The notes: a model not told the origin generated them from the sequence alone. A stretch of 64,000 nt of DNA from Chinchilla lanigera (GCF_000276665.1 NW_004955402.1:9943872-10007871), one strand, 5' to 3'; shown: positions 1 to 11,325, numbered from the stretch's first letter. Translations and numbers: made by a program.

Positions 1-235
1 TAAGTATTAAAATTTTTTTTAAGTATTAAAAATGTCTTTAAAAAATCTTTGCTCTTATTTCACAGGGTAGGTTGAGCTTCCCTAATCCAAAACTTCAAAA
101 CACTCTAAAAGCTAAAACTGTTTTAAGTATTGATAAGATGTCACCAGCGGAATATGCTGCACCTGACTTCATGTGATGGGTCACCATCAAAATGCAGGTG
201 TAGTAAAAATATTGTTTAAAATTACCTTCAAAGGA

Positions 236-364
236 TCTGGGTATGGTGGCACAATCCTGTAATCCCAGCACTCAGGAGGCTGAGGCAGGAGGATTACCAC
301 AAGTTCAAGGCCAGCCTGGGGTACATAGCAAGTCACTGTCTCAAAGATAACAACAACAACAAAA
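236..364 (+). mobile_element. B1 SINE
   Basis: 7SL-derived B1 monomer in sense orientation. It has the CCTGTAATCCCAGCACTC head, the GAGGCTGAGGCAGGAGGAT block, GGCCAGCCTGGG, and a CAA-repeat tail. It lacks the longer internal duplication seen in other copies here. Confidence 0.93.
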
Positions 365-365
365 C

Positions 366-924
366 CCTTCAAGCTATCTGTATTAGGTGTATATAAAACA
401 TAAATAAATTTTGTGTTTAGACTTGGTTCTCATCCCCACAACATATCATTATTTAATGCAAATATCCTCCCCCCCAAAAAACACCAAACACTTCTGGTTC
501 CTAGCATTTGGAATAAGGGATACTATGTGTACCTGTTCTGGATAATCGTATCCACTCACATTGCTGCACAAACTACCTCTATGGGGAGGAAAGTAAGTTC
601 GCATCTCCTCAACTTTCTCCTCAAAGCTTCAAGACCCATATACCTAACTGCCTATTGGCATCAACATATCACCGTTTCCAAAGCACTTCAAGATTAACTT
701 GTCAAAATGGAATTAATCATCTTTTTCACTGACGTTATCCTTTTTCCTGTAATTTAAAAATATTAATTAATGAAAATATGATTGACAGGAACTTTGAAAG
801 AAGGTGCTGTCCAGCCAGCAAGCCTGATTGATTTTGTCCCCATTTATGTATTAAATCCAGGTCTTTTCTCCTTACTGCTACCATCGGCTACTACAATAAC
901 AGCCTAATTTCAGTCTCAAATGCG
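366..924. other. Unique AT-rich sequence
   Basis: I recognise no gene, exon or repeat family. A 94-codon plus-strand open frame covers 413-697, but it has no recognisable motif or codon signature. Confidence 0.5.
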
Positions 925-1215
925 TCCTCCCGCTGTCGTCCGCCGCGGGCCGCCAGGGCTCTAGCCGAACGCAGGCTCTCTCTTGAGGACTTCCCATCGT
1001 GCGGAGGGGCAGACACCCCTTGATCTGGGCTTCGCCTTCCCCCCCAGCCGCCCTTTCAGATACTCAGCGTCCGACTGCGTCACGCCGTTAGCCTGCTCCC
1101 CACGTCGTGCTGGGCCGTGACTTCCTGCCTCGGCTCGCGCTGCTGTCTGCTGGAACAGCAGTGCTCTTCGCACCCTCAGCACCGAGTTTCCCTCCTTCGT
1201 CAGTTCAGGAGGCAC
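925..1215. promoter_or_regulatory. Small isolated CpG-rich patch
   Basis: CpG dinucleotides are frequent here (CGTCCGCCGCGGGCCGCC near 938, then scattered CGs to about 1200), in sharp contrast to the CpG-poor flanks. It could be a minor promoter, a non-coding RNA start or a decayed GC-rich insertion. A minus-strand frame of 84 codons (961-1215) is open but not recognisable and is probably a by-product of high GC. Confidence 0.45.
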
Positions 1216-1492
1216 CTACTTCAGGATGCCACGCCTTAATTATGATGCCAGGTCACGGGTCCCTCTCTGACCCCTAAAAACTGATATGGCTGCTTTTGAT
1301 TGTGCTGGCTACCGTGATGACTGAAAAAATTTTTTCCCTCTCGTAAAGGTTCTACTAAATTCAGTATTTTGTTGTTAGGCTTAATTGATAAAAATAGTCA
1401 AAGTTACAGATACACCTAATGGACACTAGGTGTCACTCTTATCTTTTGTTTGAGCAAATAAACGGTCACTAATTCCACCTTTAAATTCAGGG

Positions 1493-1577
1493 GGTTTTTT
1501 TGGTATCGGGAATCAGACTCAGGACCCTGAGCTCGCCAGGCAGGCACTCCTTCCCCCTTGAGCTGTATCTCCGGCCC
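1493..1577 (-). mobile_element. ID-like tRNA-derived SINE (antisense)
   Basis: Reverse complement of the ID-like SINE: T-run tail, GGTATCGGGAATCAGACTC, GCCAGGCAGGCAC and GAGCTGTATCTCCGGCCC, in that order. It is moderately diverged. Confidence 0.9.
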
Positions 1578-1596
1578 TACACTATCTTTAAAAAGC

Positions 1597-1713
1597 CTTC
1601 CTTCTCCCACTCCTTTCCCTTTTCCCTCCCTTCCCCCCTCTTCCCCCCCATCCTCCTTCTCCTCCTCCTCCACCTCCTTCTCTTTTCCTTTCCCTTCTCC
1701 ACTCCTTTTTTCT
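1597..1713. repeat. Polypyrimidine tract
   Basis: About 117 bp of almost pure C/T on the plus strand, followed directly by A-rich sequence to 1780. It is low complexity and explains both open frames called across it. Such tracts can adopt triplex DNA; that is inference. Confidence 0.9.
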
Positions 1714-1780
1714 AGTTAAATTAAAAAATAAAAAATAAAACTAAAAATAAAAATAAAAACAAACAAACAAAAAAAAACAA

Positions 1781-1950
1781 GCGTGCATGCCTGTAATCTC
1801 AGCATTCCGTGCAAGGCTAAGGCGGGAAGATCTCCAAGTTCAAGCTCAGCTCAGCCTGGGCAATTTAGTGACTTGATGAGATCCTGTCTTAAGGGTTGAG
1901 GATGTGCAAAAGCCCTTGGTTCAATCTCCAGTACCCCCAAAATAAAAATT
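1781..1950 (+). mobile_element. B1-dID composite SINE
   Basis: A B1 monomer (GCATGCCTGTAATCTCAGCA ... AGCCTGGGCAATTTAGTGA) is joined to an ID-like right half (GGGTTGAGGATGTGCAAAAG ... CAATCTCCAGTACC). The right half is diverged and lacks part of the A-box region. Confidence 0.85.
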
Positions 1951-1967
1951 CCTGTCCTAAACATGGT

Positions 1968-2097
1968 TTTTTTGTTTGTTTTTGTTTTTGAGACAAGGTC
2001 TTGCTATGTAGCCCTGGCTGGCCTAGAACTTGTGGTGATCCTCCTGCTTCAGCCTCCCAAGTGCTGGGATTACAGGCATGTGCCATCAGGCCTGGCT
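1968..2097 (-). mobile_element. B1 SINE (antisense)
   Basis: T-rich tail, then GAGACAAGGTCTTGCTATG, GTGATCCTCCTGCTTCAGCC and GCTGGGATTACAGGCATG: a monomeric B1 in reverse orientation. Confidence 0.93.
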
Positions 2098-2541
2098 TGT
2101 GAAGTTTTTGTTTTTTTTTTTTAATTTGTTTTAAAAAATACCTATGCAGGGTCATTTAATAGAAAACAAAAACAAAAACTACTCCATCATATGTTAGCTT
2201 AGAACTGTCAACCCTACTATTTACTATCAAACAAATTTATTTTCTTTTTTTTTTAAAGAGAGTAGTAAAAAAAAAAAAAGAACAATAGCAACATACCAAC
2301 ATCACAGACATAAACAGAACAAAGCAAGATCATTAAAAATGATACAGGGTTTCAAAACAAAATGATAGGAATTAACAGTGGTTGTCATATTACCTATTGT
2401 TATCTTCAACTATGTTGCTCAGATTACCAGATCAAACAAATGTATTGATTTTAAAAAACGTGCAGTAAATTGTATTGTTTTTGAAAAATCATGGAAGTTG
2501 AAAAAGTGCTAAGAAAAGTCTTTTAAAACTTGCTCTAATCT

Positions 2542-2750
2542 AAACTGGATGTGACGGTGTGCTCCTGTAATCCCAAGACTTTGAGAGGGTGAAGCAGAAG
2601 GATTCTAAATTCGAGCCTTACCAGGGCCATTTAGTGAGACATTGTTTCAAAATTTAAAAAAATAAAAAGGGCTGGAGATGTAGCTCTGTGCAAAGGTCTT
2701 CAGTTCAATCCTCAGTTTGACAAAAACGGAACCAAAGCACCCCGCAAATC
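2542..2750 (+). mobile_element. B1-dID composite SINE with 11-bp TSD
   Basis: B1 left half, A-rich linker near 2655, ID-like right half (GGGCTGGAGATGTAGCTCTG ... TCAATCCTCAG). It is flanked by TGCTCTAATCT direct repeats at 2531-2541 and 2751-2761, which are target-site duplications. Confidence 0.87.
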
Positions 2751-2868
2751 TGCTCTAATCTTCACAAAAGGTACACTCTTACCTATTGTAAAAAAGGATG
2801 AGTAGTATTTTATAATCATTATAATTATAGAACTATCAAAACATTAAAGTTTATAAGATCCCTGAAGA

Positions 2869-2968
2869 GGGGCTGGGGATTTAGCTCAGCGGCAAAAGTG
2901 CCTGCCTGGCAAGCGCAAGGTCGTGAGTTCGGTTCCTGGTACCAGAGAAAAACCAAAAAAAAAGATTC
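2869..2968 (+). mobile_element. Young ID-like SINE with 17-bp TSD
   Basis: Near-consensus head GGGCTGGGGATTTAGCTCAG (pol III A box region), B box GAGTTCGGTTCC, and tail GGTACCAGAGAAAAACC plus A-run. The perfect 17-bp duplication TATAAGATCCCTGAAGA lies at 2852-2868 and 2969-2985, so the insertion is recent and made by L1-type target-primed reverse transcription. Confidence 0.96.
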
Positions 2969-3301
2969 TATAAGATCCCTGAAGAATATACCAGAAATAC
3001 ACTGAGAACAAAATTTGGAACATGTTTTTAAAAGCAAAATCTTCATACTGCATTAATTGTTAAAGTGATTTTTAATATTTCTTACATATTGCAAGATTCA
3101 TATTAGCTATTATTTTCTTTCTCAAACCTAACAATCTCCCAGTTTACCAGCTTTATAAATAGCTCTGCTCTTATTTAATTATTTCAGTTTAAAACTCTGT
3201 GGCCATCTTTGATTTTTCTTTTTCCTTCATCTTTTGTTTCCAGATCATTAGCAAAAGCTACAAGTTCTGCCTCTAAAATGTACCTTTAATCTGTCCACTG
3301 T

Positions 3302-3412
3302 TCTTTTTTTTTTTTTTTTTGGTTTGTTTGTTTTTCCGGTACCAGGAATTGAACTCATGACCTTGTTCTTGCCAGGCAGGCGCTGTGCCCCTGAGCTACA
3401 TCCCCAGCCCCT
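3302..3412 (-). mobile_element. ID-like SINE (antisense)
   Basis: Long T-run, GGTACCAGGAATTGAACTC, GCCAGGCAGGCGC, and GAGCTACATCCCCAGCCCC. Imperfect flanking repeats (CCACTGTTCTTTT / CCACTATTCTTTT) are consistent with a TSD. Confidence 0.93.
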
Positions 3413-4600
3413 CCACTATTCTTTTCATTGTCACTTCTCTGGCTGCAGCTACAGCCCCTCACCTGCCACACAAGCCTTCTGACTACCTCTCTGCCCAAGT
3501 TGTCTGCACCACCCTGAAATCTCAACATGTGGTGTGTGTATGGACGCAGCTCCATTCTAAGTCTATTCCACAGGGAACCCTTAAAGAAAACCTTAGGTGG
3601 AAAGTCCTCTGAAGTTTGAACAAATCCAAGAAAGTCCACACGCTGAAAAAAGCTATGAAACACTTGAGGTAACTAACGCTAGGAACACCACAAAGCCATC
3701 TCAGTCCTAGTACTTTAAGAAAATTGCTGTCTTTTTATTACAGCAGATATTACTGACAATGTTCTTTTCTTGGTTGGATTCTAAATGTTCGGAACTGCCA
3801 AAATGGGGTTATTTATATTAGTTGAAAGAACACTGAGTCTTGAAAGCATTCCTCCTGCGGCAATAATCCTTTTTGTTATATGTGAATGCATCTTTTGCAA
3901 ATAATTGAAAATTTCATTTTCTTATTTTAATCAGTATAGCCCCTTTGCAGTTCATCTTGTTGGAGGATGTTTATTTGATAACTCCCTGTTTCCAAGGTGA
4001 TTCAATGATTGAATTAGAAGCAGAACAATGTTTTCTTGCTCATATTAAGAAGTAATTTCTCCCACAAAACGTACTGAATACTGTGTACGGCAGATCCATA
4101 CATTTAATTGTCCTGGAAATTTATTTTTAGCTCTATTCAGCAGATAACCTCTAGTCTTACATGAAACAGCATTTGTGTTTCATCACAGGATGTAACAGAA
4201 TAACTGAGTAGGACTGGAATGGAGTGTTCTTGGTATCTTCAATTTTCCTGGTATCTCAGGATCTTTTGCTTCTAGTTATTTTTCAGTGTGTTCTTTGATT
4301 TGATATGTTCTTTCACCTCCTGTTTAGCACAGAGAGGGAACATTAAGCACACATAACTGTCTAAAAATAATACTTAGGTCCCACATTTAACAAATAGAAG
4401 TTTTTGCTTCCAAATGAATTTTTCCCCTAAGATTTGTGCAAAATGACTTAAAAAGTTTCCATCCTTATTTTAAACATATTTTTTTTCCAAGAATGGATAA
4501 AAGAGGTAGGAAACAACTTCATGGTCACTACATTATAAATAGGAATCATGTCTTATGTATTTCTTCCTAATTGGTTTGTTTTTTTTTTTTTTTTCATTTC
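3413..4600. other. Unique sequence, no gene seen
   Basis: AT-rich non-repetitive DNA. Short overlapping open frames at 3355-3663 on both strands run partly into the adjacent SINE and are not convincing. Confidence 0.5.
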
Positions 4601-4606
4601 ACTTCA

Positions 4607-4748
4607 TTTTATTTTTTGAGATGGGATTTCACTGTAGTCCAGGCGAGCCTTGAACTCACTCTTATAGCCCAGGCTGACCTGGATCTCATGATTCTCCTGC
4701 CTCAGCCTCCTGAGTACTGGATTATGGGTATGCATACCATATCTGGCC
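4607..4748 (-). mobile_element. B1 SINE, quasi-dimer type (antisense)
   Basis: Reverse-orientation B1 with the internal duplicated unit: GTCCAGGCGAGCCTTGAACTC is followed by AGCCCAGGCTGACCTGGATCTC, then CTGCCTCAGCCTCCTGAGT. Confidence 0.9.
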
Positions 4749-4799
4749 TCCTTTAATATGCTTTAATTTATTGAATATATTCTGTCAGAGGCTGAATTG

Positions 4800-4980
4800 T
4801 GCACTTTCTGTGCTTTCCCATTTAACTTATTTGATCTTCACATCAGACCTACCAAATGGGTGTTTTTCTCTTGTTTTATAGCTGAGGAAACTGAGGTTAG
4901 TAATGCTAAGTAACTACCCAAAGGCATACAACTAGTATGCAAGAATTCAGGACTCACACCCAGTTCTTTCTGGACCAATT
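4800..4980 (+). mobile_element. MIR element
   Basis: The MIR core is readable: TATAGCTGAGGAAACTGAGG, then AAGTAACTACCCAAAGGCATA, then ACTAGTATGCAAGAATTCAG. This ancient tRNA-derived SINE predates placental radiation. Confidence 0.85.
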
Positions 4981-6526
4981 TAAGTTTGTTCATTTGCTTT
5001 TAACCATCCGATACTTCCTTTTATGTTCTTTCTCCCAAATATTCTCAAATAGCTTCTCATAAGAGTCAATTACAATCTTTGAATGTCTGGCGGATTTGGA
5101 CCTTTAGCATCCTCTGTCATTTTCATAAATGCAGTTCAACATGGAGGATCTGTCTGAGCCAGGGGGACAACCTTGGAAAGTACTTTCTAGATTGTCTTTA
5201 AATTGTATCCTTAAACTTAGAAAGTAGTTCTCAACATTATCCAGAGAAGTTAGTTACCCCTTTTAGCGATGAAAAGGAGTCCCTACTAGCTATCTGTGTT
5301 CTACACACTGATTATCTATGTTTATTATTGCCTATGACAGTTTGTAGTAAAGCTGCGGTCTCGCAGGGTGTTCAATTCTCACTGTGAGGGAGGTGAGCGT
5401 CCTAAACAACTCTCTCTGGAACCTAAACAACCCTCAAGAGCTGTTAGTCCTCTGCTCACACTACCAGGGGAAGTGATGAAAGTTGAGGCTGATGGATATA
5501 ATTTAGGAGCAGCGCCTTGAAATGCCAACACGCACTAAATGCTAAAGGACCGATGACCACAGCGAAGAAAGTAGGCGATCTCTTATGGCCCAGAGAGGTG
5601 CTATACTGATTGATGAGCGGGTTAGTTTATGACTGTAGCTATTATCTTAAAAAAATTTAACATAAGTGTAACTGACACTGGTTAACTCATTTCACAGAGC
5701 TTCCCTTATAATTTCTTTTATCCTCTAGGAAGTTTGCTTTATTTAAGAAATGTTGGAGATTAGACAAAAATTTAACTGAAGATTGAAAATATCTTTTATT
5801 TAAACTATGGCCAGAGTTACGGACATGTATTACTTATTTTTCATCCTTATTTTACCCCCAAGGAAATGTTCAACTTCAAGTTTGATAACCAAATATTTTT
5901 TCTTCTCATTGTGTTTATCCTGAACTAAGCTCTGATAGTCCGTTATAACAGGAAAAAATAAGTACTTGGAAACTAAATGACAAGCAAATTAAAGGGAACT
6001 GTTTTGTTCTGATTATAAGAAACTTAAATTTAGAATTTTAAATTATGTATCCCCAAAACAAAAATCTAAAGAACTTCTAATAAGTATTTAATATCTCTAG
6101 TGAAGAAGAAATAAAAAGTAATTTAAAGCCACCTAAGTAAGAAGAAAAAAATCCATAGAACTTTTAACAAGTTACAGAATTTTAGAGGAAAAAGAACGTG
6201 TAGTCTCGGGAATACTTGCTGGGACTTTGGTACAGGTTGTGCATGAGGATTTGGGTGTCCCTTCCTCCTTGATCAAGCACAGCGGTGCTATTAAGGGAAG
6301 TGACACCTATTTAAAGGATGTTGAAAAAGTAAAATTTTGTTTTGTTTCACACCCCTAGCCTAACATTGTAGCATGAGGTCAGTCTGGTGACACCTTTAGT
6401 AATTATGGTAGGTAGAGAGTCCCGGGAGAATTTCAGGCTGTGGGTTTAAAATCCTGGTTTCTCTTTGATATGGAGAGCTAAAGACTCATGCGCTCCTTCC
6501 CAACTCTCAATCTTGCCATTCCTTTT
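4981..6526. other. Unique sequence, no gene seen
   Basis: No coding exon or familiar repeat recognised. The 5350-5640 part is less AT-rich than its surroundings but has no open frame of note. Confidence 0.5.
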
Positions 6527-6579
6527 CAAAAAGTCAGGCTTGTGCTCGCTTCGGCAGCACAATGACAAAAAGTCAGGCT
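6527..6579 (+). pseudogene. Ultra-short tailless U6 snRNA retro-insertion
   Basis: Positions 6542-6561 read GTGCTCGCTTCGGCAGCACA, the first 20 nt of U6 snRNA (the 5' stem-loop). This plus five or so extra bases (6541-6565 in all) sits between two perfect 14-bp repeats, CAAAAAGTCAGGCT at 6527-6540 and 6566-6579. The duplication shows reverse-transcription-mediated insertion. The U6 copy stops just after the 5' stem-loop and has no A-tail. The class fits so-called tailless retropseudogenes: 3'-truncated small-RNA inserts with TSDs. It cannot make functional U6. Confidence 0.9.
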
Positions 6580-7115
6580 CAGCAGAGTACTGCTAAGGTT
6601 GCTTTGGTGCCTTCCTCTAACCAATTTTATGCATTCCAACCTGTTATTTCTTTATAATCTATTTTTGTTTTACAATATTAGTCTTTTTTAACCCATTCTC
6701 TCTTTTAGATTTCCATTTCCCAATAATTTTAGCTAAAATTTAATTGCTTCGTACTTATAGAGGACATCTTTTGTTTAAAGAGTAATGCAATTTCCCTTCC
6801 TATGGCTGGAGTGCAGTCGGCTATCTGTACCTACAGCGCCTATATCCTCGGAGTCAACCAGCCACCAATTGAAAATATCCTTAAAAAATAAAAATTGGGT
6901 CTGGACTGAGCATGTACAGAGTTTTTTCTTGTCAATATTCTCTGAACAATACAGTATAACAAGTATTTACATGGCATTTATCTGTTAGGTATTATATGTC
7001 ATCTAGAGATGATTAAAAGTATGCTGGAAGATATTCACAAGTTATATGCAAATACTATGCAGTTTTATAGAAGGGGTTTGAGCATCTGTAGACTTTGGTA
7101 TCCATAGGAACCAAT
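6580..7115. other. Unique AT-rich sequence
   Basis: Nothing recognised. The 67-codon plus frame at 6785-6988 shows no domain or homology that I can recognise. Confidence 0.5.
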
Positions 7116-7132
7116 CCTGGAACAAGTTTCTT

Positions 7133-7227
7133 TTTTTTTTGTTGTTTTGTTTTTCCTGTACTGGGAATCGAACTCACTACCTCACACTTGCCAGGCAGGC
7201 ACTGTGCCGCTGAGCTAAATCCCCAGC
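7133..7227 (-). mobile_element. Young ID-like SINE with 17-bp TSD (antisense)
   Basis: T-rich tail with TTTTTCCTGTACTGGGAATCG, then GCCAGGCAGGCACTGTGCCG and GAGCTAAATCCCCAGCC. The 17-bp duplication CCTGGAACAAGTTTCTT lies at 7116-7132 and 7228-7244. Confidence 0.95.
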
Positions 7228-7594
7228 CCTGGAACAAGTTTCTTGCTGATGCTCAGGTACAACTGTAATACTCAAGCCATTGTACGCTATTGAATTACAT
7301 AGATAGCTCAATCAGAGTCCCTATTTTAAAATTGAAAACCGAGTATACATTCAGTTATCTGAATTTGCTAACCAAACATACTCTGTAACCAAACATACAT
7401 GGTGCCCTCATACTCACACAGAACTCAGAGAGCAGCAGCAACTGAAAAACTGAGGTGAAGGTCCTGACCAGCAATTTCCAGGGTTCCGGATTCAGGTAGG
7501 ATACTTCACCCAGGCACGGTGGTCGCTGAGGGAGCTAGGCGTCATCACGCTCTCTCTCCTTTCCTAGAAATTATAGATTATTTCTAAAATTCTC

Positions 7595-7670
7595 ATGCCT
7601 GCCTCATAAACACAAGAGTCACATGGAGGAGGCCCTCAGTTTGATCCCCAGCACCACCAAAAAGCCAAAA
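7595..7670 (+). mobile_element. Degraded ID-like fragment
   Basis: Only the 3' half is recognisable (GAGGCCCTCAGTTTGATCCC, CAGCACCACCAAAAAG). The upstream part may be an eroded B1 (CCCAGGCACGGTGGTCGCTG near 7515). Confidence 0.5.
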
Positions 7671-7996
7671 GCAATTTCAGTCAGACCTGTCCTGATTTCT
7701 GCCCTCAAGTTGTTGGACCCTTTGAACCTTTGAACCCAAGAGTTTGTTTCTAATCCTGTTTCCACAAACTAAAGACATTCGGAGGATTCACCCTTTCCTT
7801 CAAATGACGCACCTGAAGAATTAATAACAACAATAAGGTTTTAACAGAGACCAACAATTAATCATTACTTATTATATTCCAGGTGTGGTAAATATCTTGT
7901 ATGCATTTTCTCATGCCTAAGTGCTTAATCCTTTCAACAACTTATAGAATGTTAGAACAACTTATGAATTTTATACCATGGGGGTTTTTATGGTGG

Positions 7997-8190
7997 TGGT
8001 GGTACTGGGGACTGAACCCAAGGCCTTTGCACTTGTGGTGTTTCACTTGGACCCCAGCCCTTTAGTTTTTATTTTTGCAGAGTCTCAGTCAGTCACTGAG
8101 TTGCCTAGGTTGGGCTTGAATGTTTGATCATCCTGTCTCAGCCTCCCAGAGGGCTGGGATTACAGACATGCACCACCACACCTAGTCTGT
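7997..8190 (-). mobile_element. B1-dID composite SINE (antisense)
   Basis: In reverse order: ID-like part (GGTACTGGGGACTGAACCC ... GGACCCCAGCCC), linker, then B1 part (GAGTTGCCTAGGTTGGGC, CTGTCTCAGCCTCCCAGAG, GCTGGGATTACAGACATGC). Confidence 0.88.
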
Positions 8191-9846
8191 ATTGTTATTA
8201 TCCCTATTTTTATGCACAGGGAATGGGGGCGTGGGGCGAATGCAGTTTTACCGTGCCTGGTACGGGGTGCAACACTGACCTTGGGTCTCTCTAATTTCAC
8301 AGCTCTTAAGTTTTTGTCTTTGTTCTCTCCCTACTTTCATCTCTAGTTTAATTAAAAATGAACAGATTTTTTCCACCATGTATGTCATTAATAAAAACAT
8401 TTAATCTGGGGTTTAAAAAATATATACCTAGCCCTACCCCATGCCAAATTGACACAAGTTTGTGAACTGGTTTTAATAATACCTTTGGTTGTTTATCCAG
8501 TCAGCAAACGTGCTGCAAGCATGTAATGGAGCCCTTTGGCCACTCCCCAGCAAATCATCTTGTTTCTGTCTTCTAGAGAAATATAATGCAATACTTTATT
8601 TATATAAATGCTATATTTATAAATAGTAAATGTATTTATTTATATTTTTCTCTTGAGAAAAGCGATAGCTTCAGTCAAAATGAACTTTCGATTCCAGTTT
8701 CTCTGTAGTTCACAGGCGGCTCTCAACACGTGCCTTGAAACTGCGTCCGTTTACCTCCCCCAGGTGCCAGCCTTCCCTCCACCGCTGGCGTCTCCCCCTT
8801 TGTCATGGTGACAGGCACCAAAGTCACACTCCAGTCTGGATCTGACCTTACAAGGTGAAGCCGGGACGGGGATTCGGACACCATCTGAGGAAGACAGGTA
8901 GAATGCTGTCTCTCACCCTAGTGGTGAGTGGACGCTGAGGCTACATCGTTACTAGTTTTTATATCTGTAGTAATTATGACATCACCAAGCGTGTTTTCTA
9001 GTTTTGAATTCTCCATAATATGAAAGTTTTTATTCTTAGGGTTTATCAATGTCTAATGGCACAGGAAATAACAAAATTCTTCATTTAATTAAGATGCTTT
9101 CTACCATGTTAATTACTCCTCTTTAGGTCTGTCTGAGTCAAAGACTAAGGAGGATGATGTGGCATTATTTTAACATAAATTACACTTGGTACAACTCCCA
9201 ATGCTTACATAGGGACAACAGAAGACAACGCTACGCATTTAGGTGTTGTGTTTGCCCAGGCATGCTTTCATTACAGTCCTTCAAAAAATAATTGCAACAT
9301 GAATCTTACTGAGGTATTTGTAAAAGATTCTATAATGTTCTGAATAACGTGGGAGATGGAACGTGTACAGCAGACCTCTGCTATTTTTGCCTGCCCGGAA
9401 TAATTTCCTCCTCCTTGGACAGCAATGTTTTGATTTTCCTCTGGAAAATCATTCACCAGACCCTGCACCATTCTTGGTTTGCACCTATTTGCGGCAAACT
9501 CTGTCCCCCAGTTCCTAATGAATCAGAGGGGCTCTGGTTAGGTCAGCACCCAGTATGTGACTCTCTCCAAGCCAAGGAGGGTCTGACTTGGGTCTTTTCT
9601 GGAATCATGGAAATGTGTACATTTTCTTCGCTGGGTTCACTGTAATCTATTCAAACTTAAGTTCTGAGTTGCTACTTGACTATCTTTTCTAATATTTGGG
9701 AAGGCTGCTTGATTCTCTTAGAGGAAAGCAGGGGTGGAAAAAGGTCAGTTTGTAATGATGTTTAAACACCTAGGTTCAAATATGCTTGTAAACCTCCTCT
9801 ACTTATGGATTCTTTATTTGCATTCGGTAAATTAATCCCACCTCCT
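8191..9846. other. Unique sequence, no gene established
   Basis: Non-repetitive DNA. A GC-richer patch around 8690-8900 has an acceptor-like CCTCCCCCAG and a donor-like ACAGGTAGAA but no convincing coding frame. A 98-codon plus frame at 9349-9645 is open, with no recognisable domain. Confidence 0.45.
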
Positions 9847-9869
9847 TTTTTTTTTTTTTTTTTTTTTTG
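9847..9869. repeat. Poly(T) run
   Basis: About 23 T in a row, not attached to a recognisable SINE body. It could be the tail of a very short antisense retroposon or a free-standing homopolymer. Confidence 0.8.
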
Positions 9870-10839
9870 CTTATGCTAGTTTGATTTCGGTGTCTGCCAC
9901 TTGAACCCAAATCAACCCTGATTAATGCAGAGATTAAAGGCTGAGGGAACCAGGGGGAGTCCATGAGAGCATTAACCTCAGCTAACGCAGTCGGTCTGGA
10001 AAGGAAAGAGCCAGCACATGTTAAAACGAAGCAGATAATTCAATGTCAAATGATGCAGTGCACACTCTCAATGCTGGGTAGCTGTAGCAAATACAGAGAT
10101 TAACTTTCTTTAGGTACCCGGGATAGGGGATAATAGAAAAGGCAGGATCAGAGCAGCCCTAACAGGCAAGGAAGAATGTCTGAATAAAGGTAAAATACTC
10201 TGAAACCTAAACACTGCAGTGTGAACGTACATGTTGGGAGTTCCTAAAGAGCTCCACCAGGCTAGAGTGGAGGTTTATCTAGAGACCACTGAAGGTAAAG
10301 GTGCACAAGTGAATGGGATCTTGGAGGCCTTGAATGTCAAACAGAAAATTTGTACTGTGTGGAGTGCAAGCATTGGGAAATCACTGTATAATTCTGAGTG
10401 GGTGATTAAATATTAAGTTGAATAATGGGTAGAGAGAAGTCAGTGTGACTTGCTATGTGGTCCCTGTAGTGGTGACCCAGGATCAATTGTGCCATTATAT
10501 TATTTCTTAGGGTATTTAACGGATCATTTGGCTCACAAGAATACTGAGATGATGAAAGTAAAATATAATTTCTCTTTGAAGCCCTTGGTCAAAGTATAGC
10601 AACAGACTTAAAAAAAAAACAAACTGAAATGTTATAAAGTGTAAGTACATCAAGCATCTGTACCAAGATCAGGATGTTCTAAGGCTTATTAACTAGTTGG
10701 CCTTTTAAAAAATAAACTACAAGTCAATGTGGTTTACTTGGCTCCTGGCCTCCTTGTATCGGCCAATTAAAGCTACAGTCCTCCTTAAGAATTTCTAGCA
10801 GAAGAAAAAGTGGAAGCAAATTAAGAAGTTATTAGCAGC

Positions 10840-11325
10840 AGGTTTAACTGTGGTTTCTGAAATATCTCCTCTCCATCCCTACCTCTCACTTTTTACCAAC
10901 CCTGCACAAGGTCAGGGCCTCCTAGCTCTGCTCTTGCCTTCTTTTCCACTCTATCCTGTCCAACTCACGTATTGCTGCCGGAGATCTTTCCGAATTACAA
11001 CTCAGATTACATCACGCCCTTGCTCAAAAAACTGACAATTTCCCCTTGCATTCTGAGAGCTTCAGTGTGATGTTCAAGGTCATCCAGGAGTCTGTCCTCA
11101 ACTTCCCTCCCCAGCTCCATTCCTTAGAGCATCCCGCTTATAGTACATGCTGCATTAAGTCAGACTATACTTCCCTTCTCAGACAAAAGAAATACTTGTT
11201 TCCAAAGCCTGTAACCACTGTCTCCTCTGAGTTCACGTCGCTTTCTGGTTTAACCTCTTAGCGGACGTGTTATATTCACCCTTACCCCCACTAACTGCGT
11301 CTTCTTCCACCTTGGGAAGGGCCAT
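10840..11325 (+). mobile_element. Probable L2 LINE fragment
   Basis: The pattern is typical of ancient L2 3' regions: ATCACGCCCTTGCTCAAAAA, a TCCCCTTGCATTCTGAGAGC stretch, GATGTTCAAGGTCATCCAGG and a CT-rich end. Open frames in it (10850-11035, 11046-11261) are remnants or chance. Confidence 0.65.

Noticed and set aside
8761..8897. Possible exon between CCTCCCCCAG and ACAG|GTAGAA
   Set aside because: All three forward frames hit stops within the segment; it could only be a non-coding exon and nothing else supports it.
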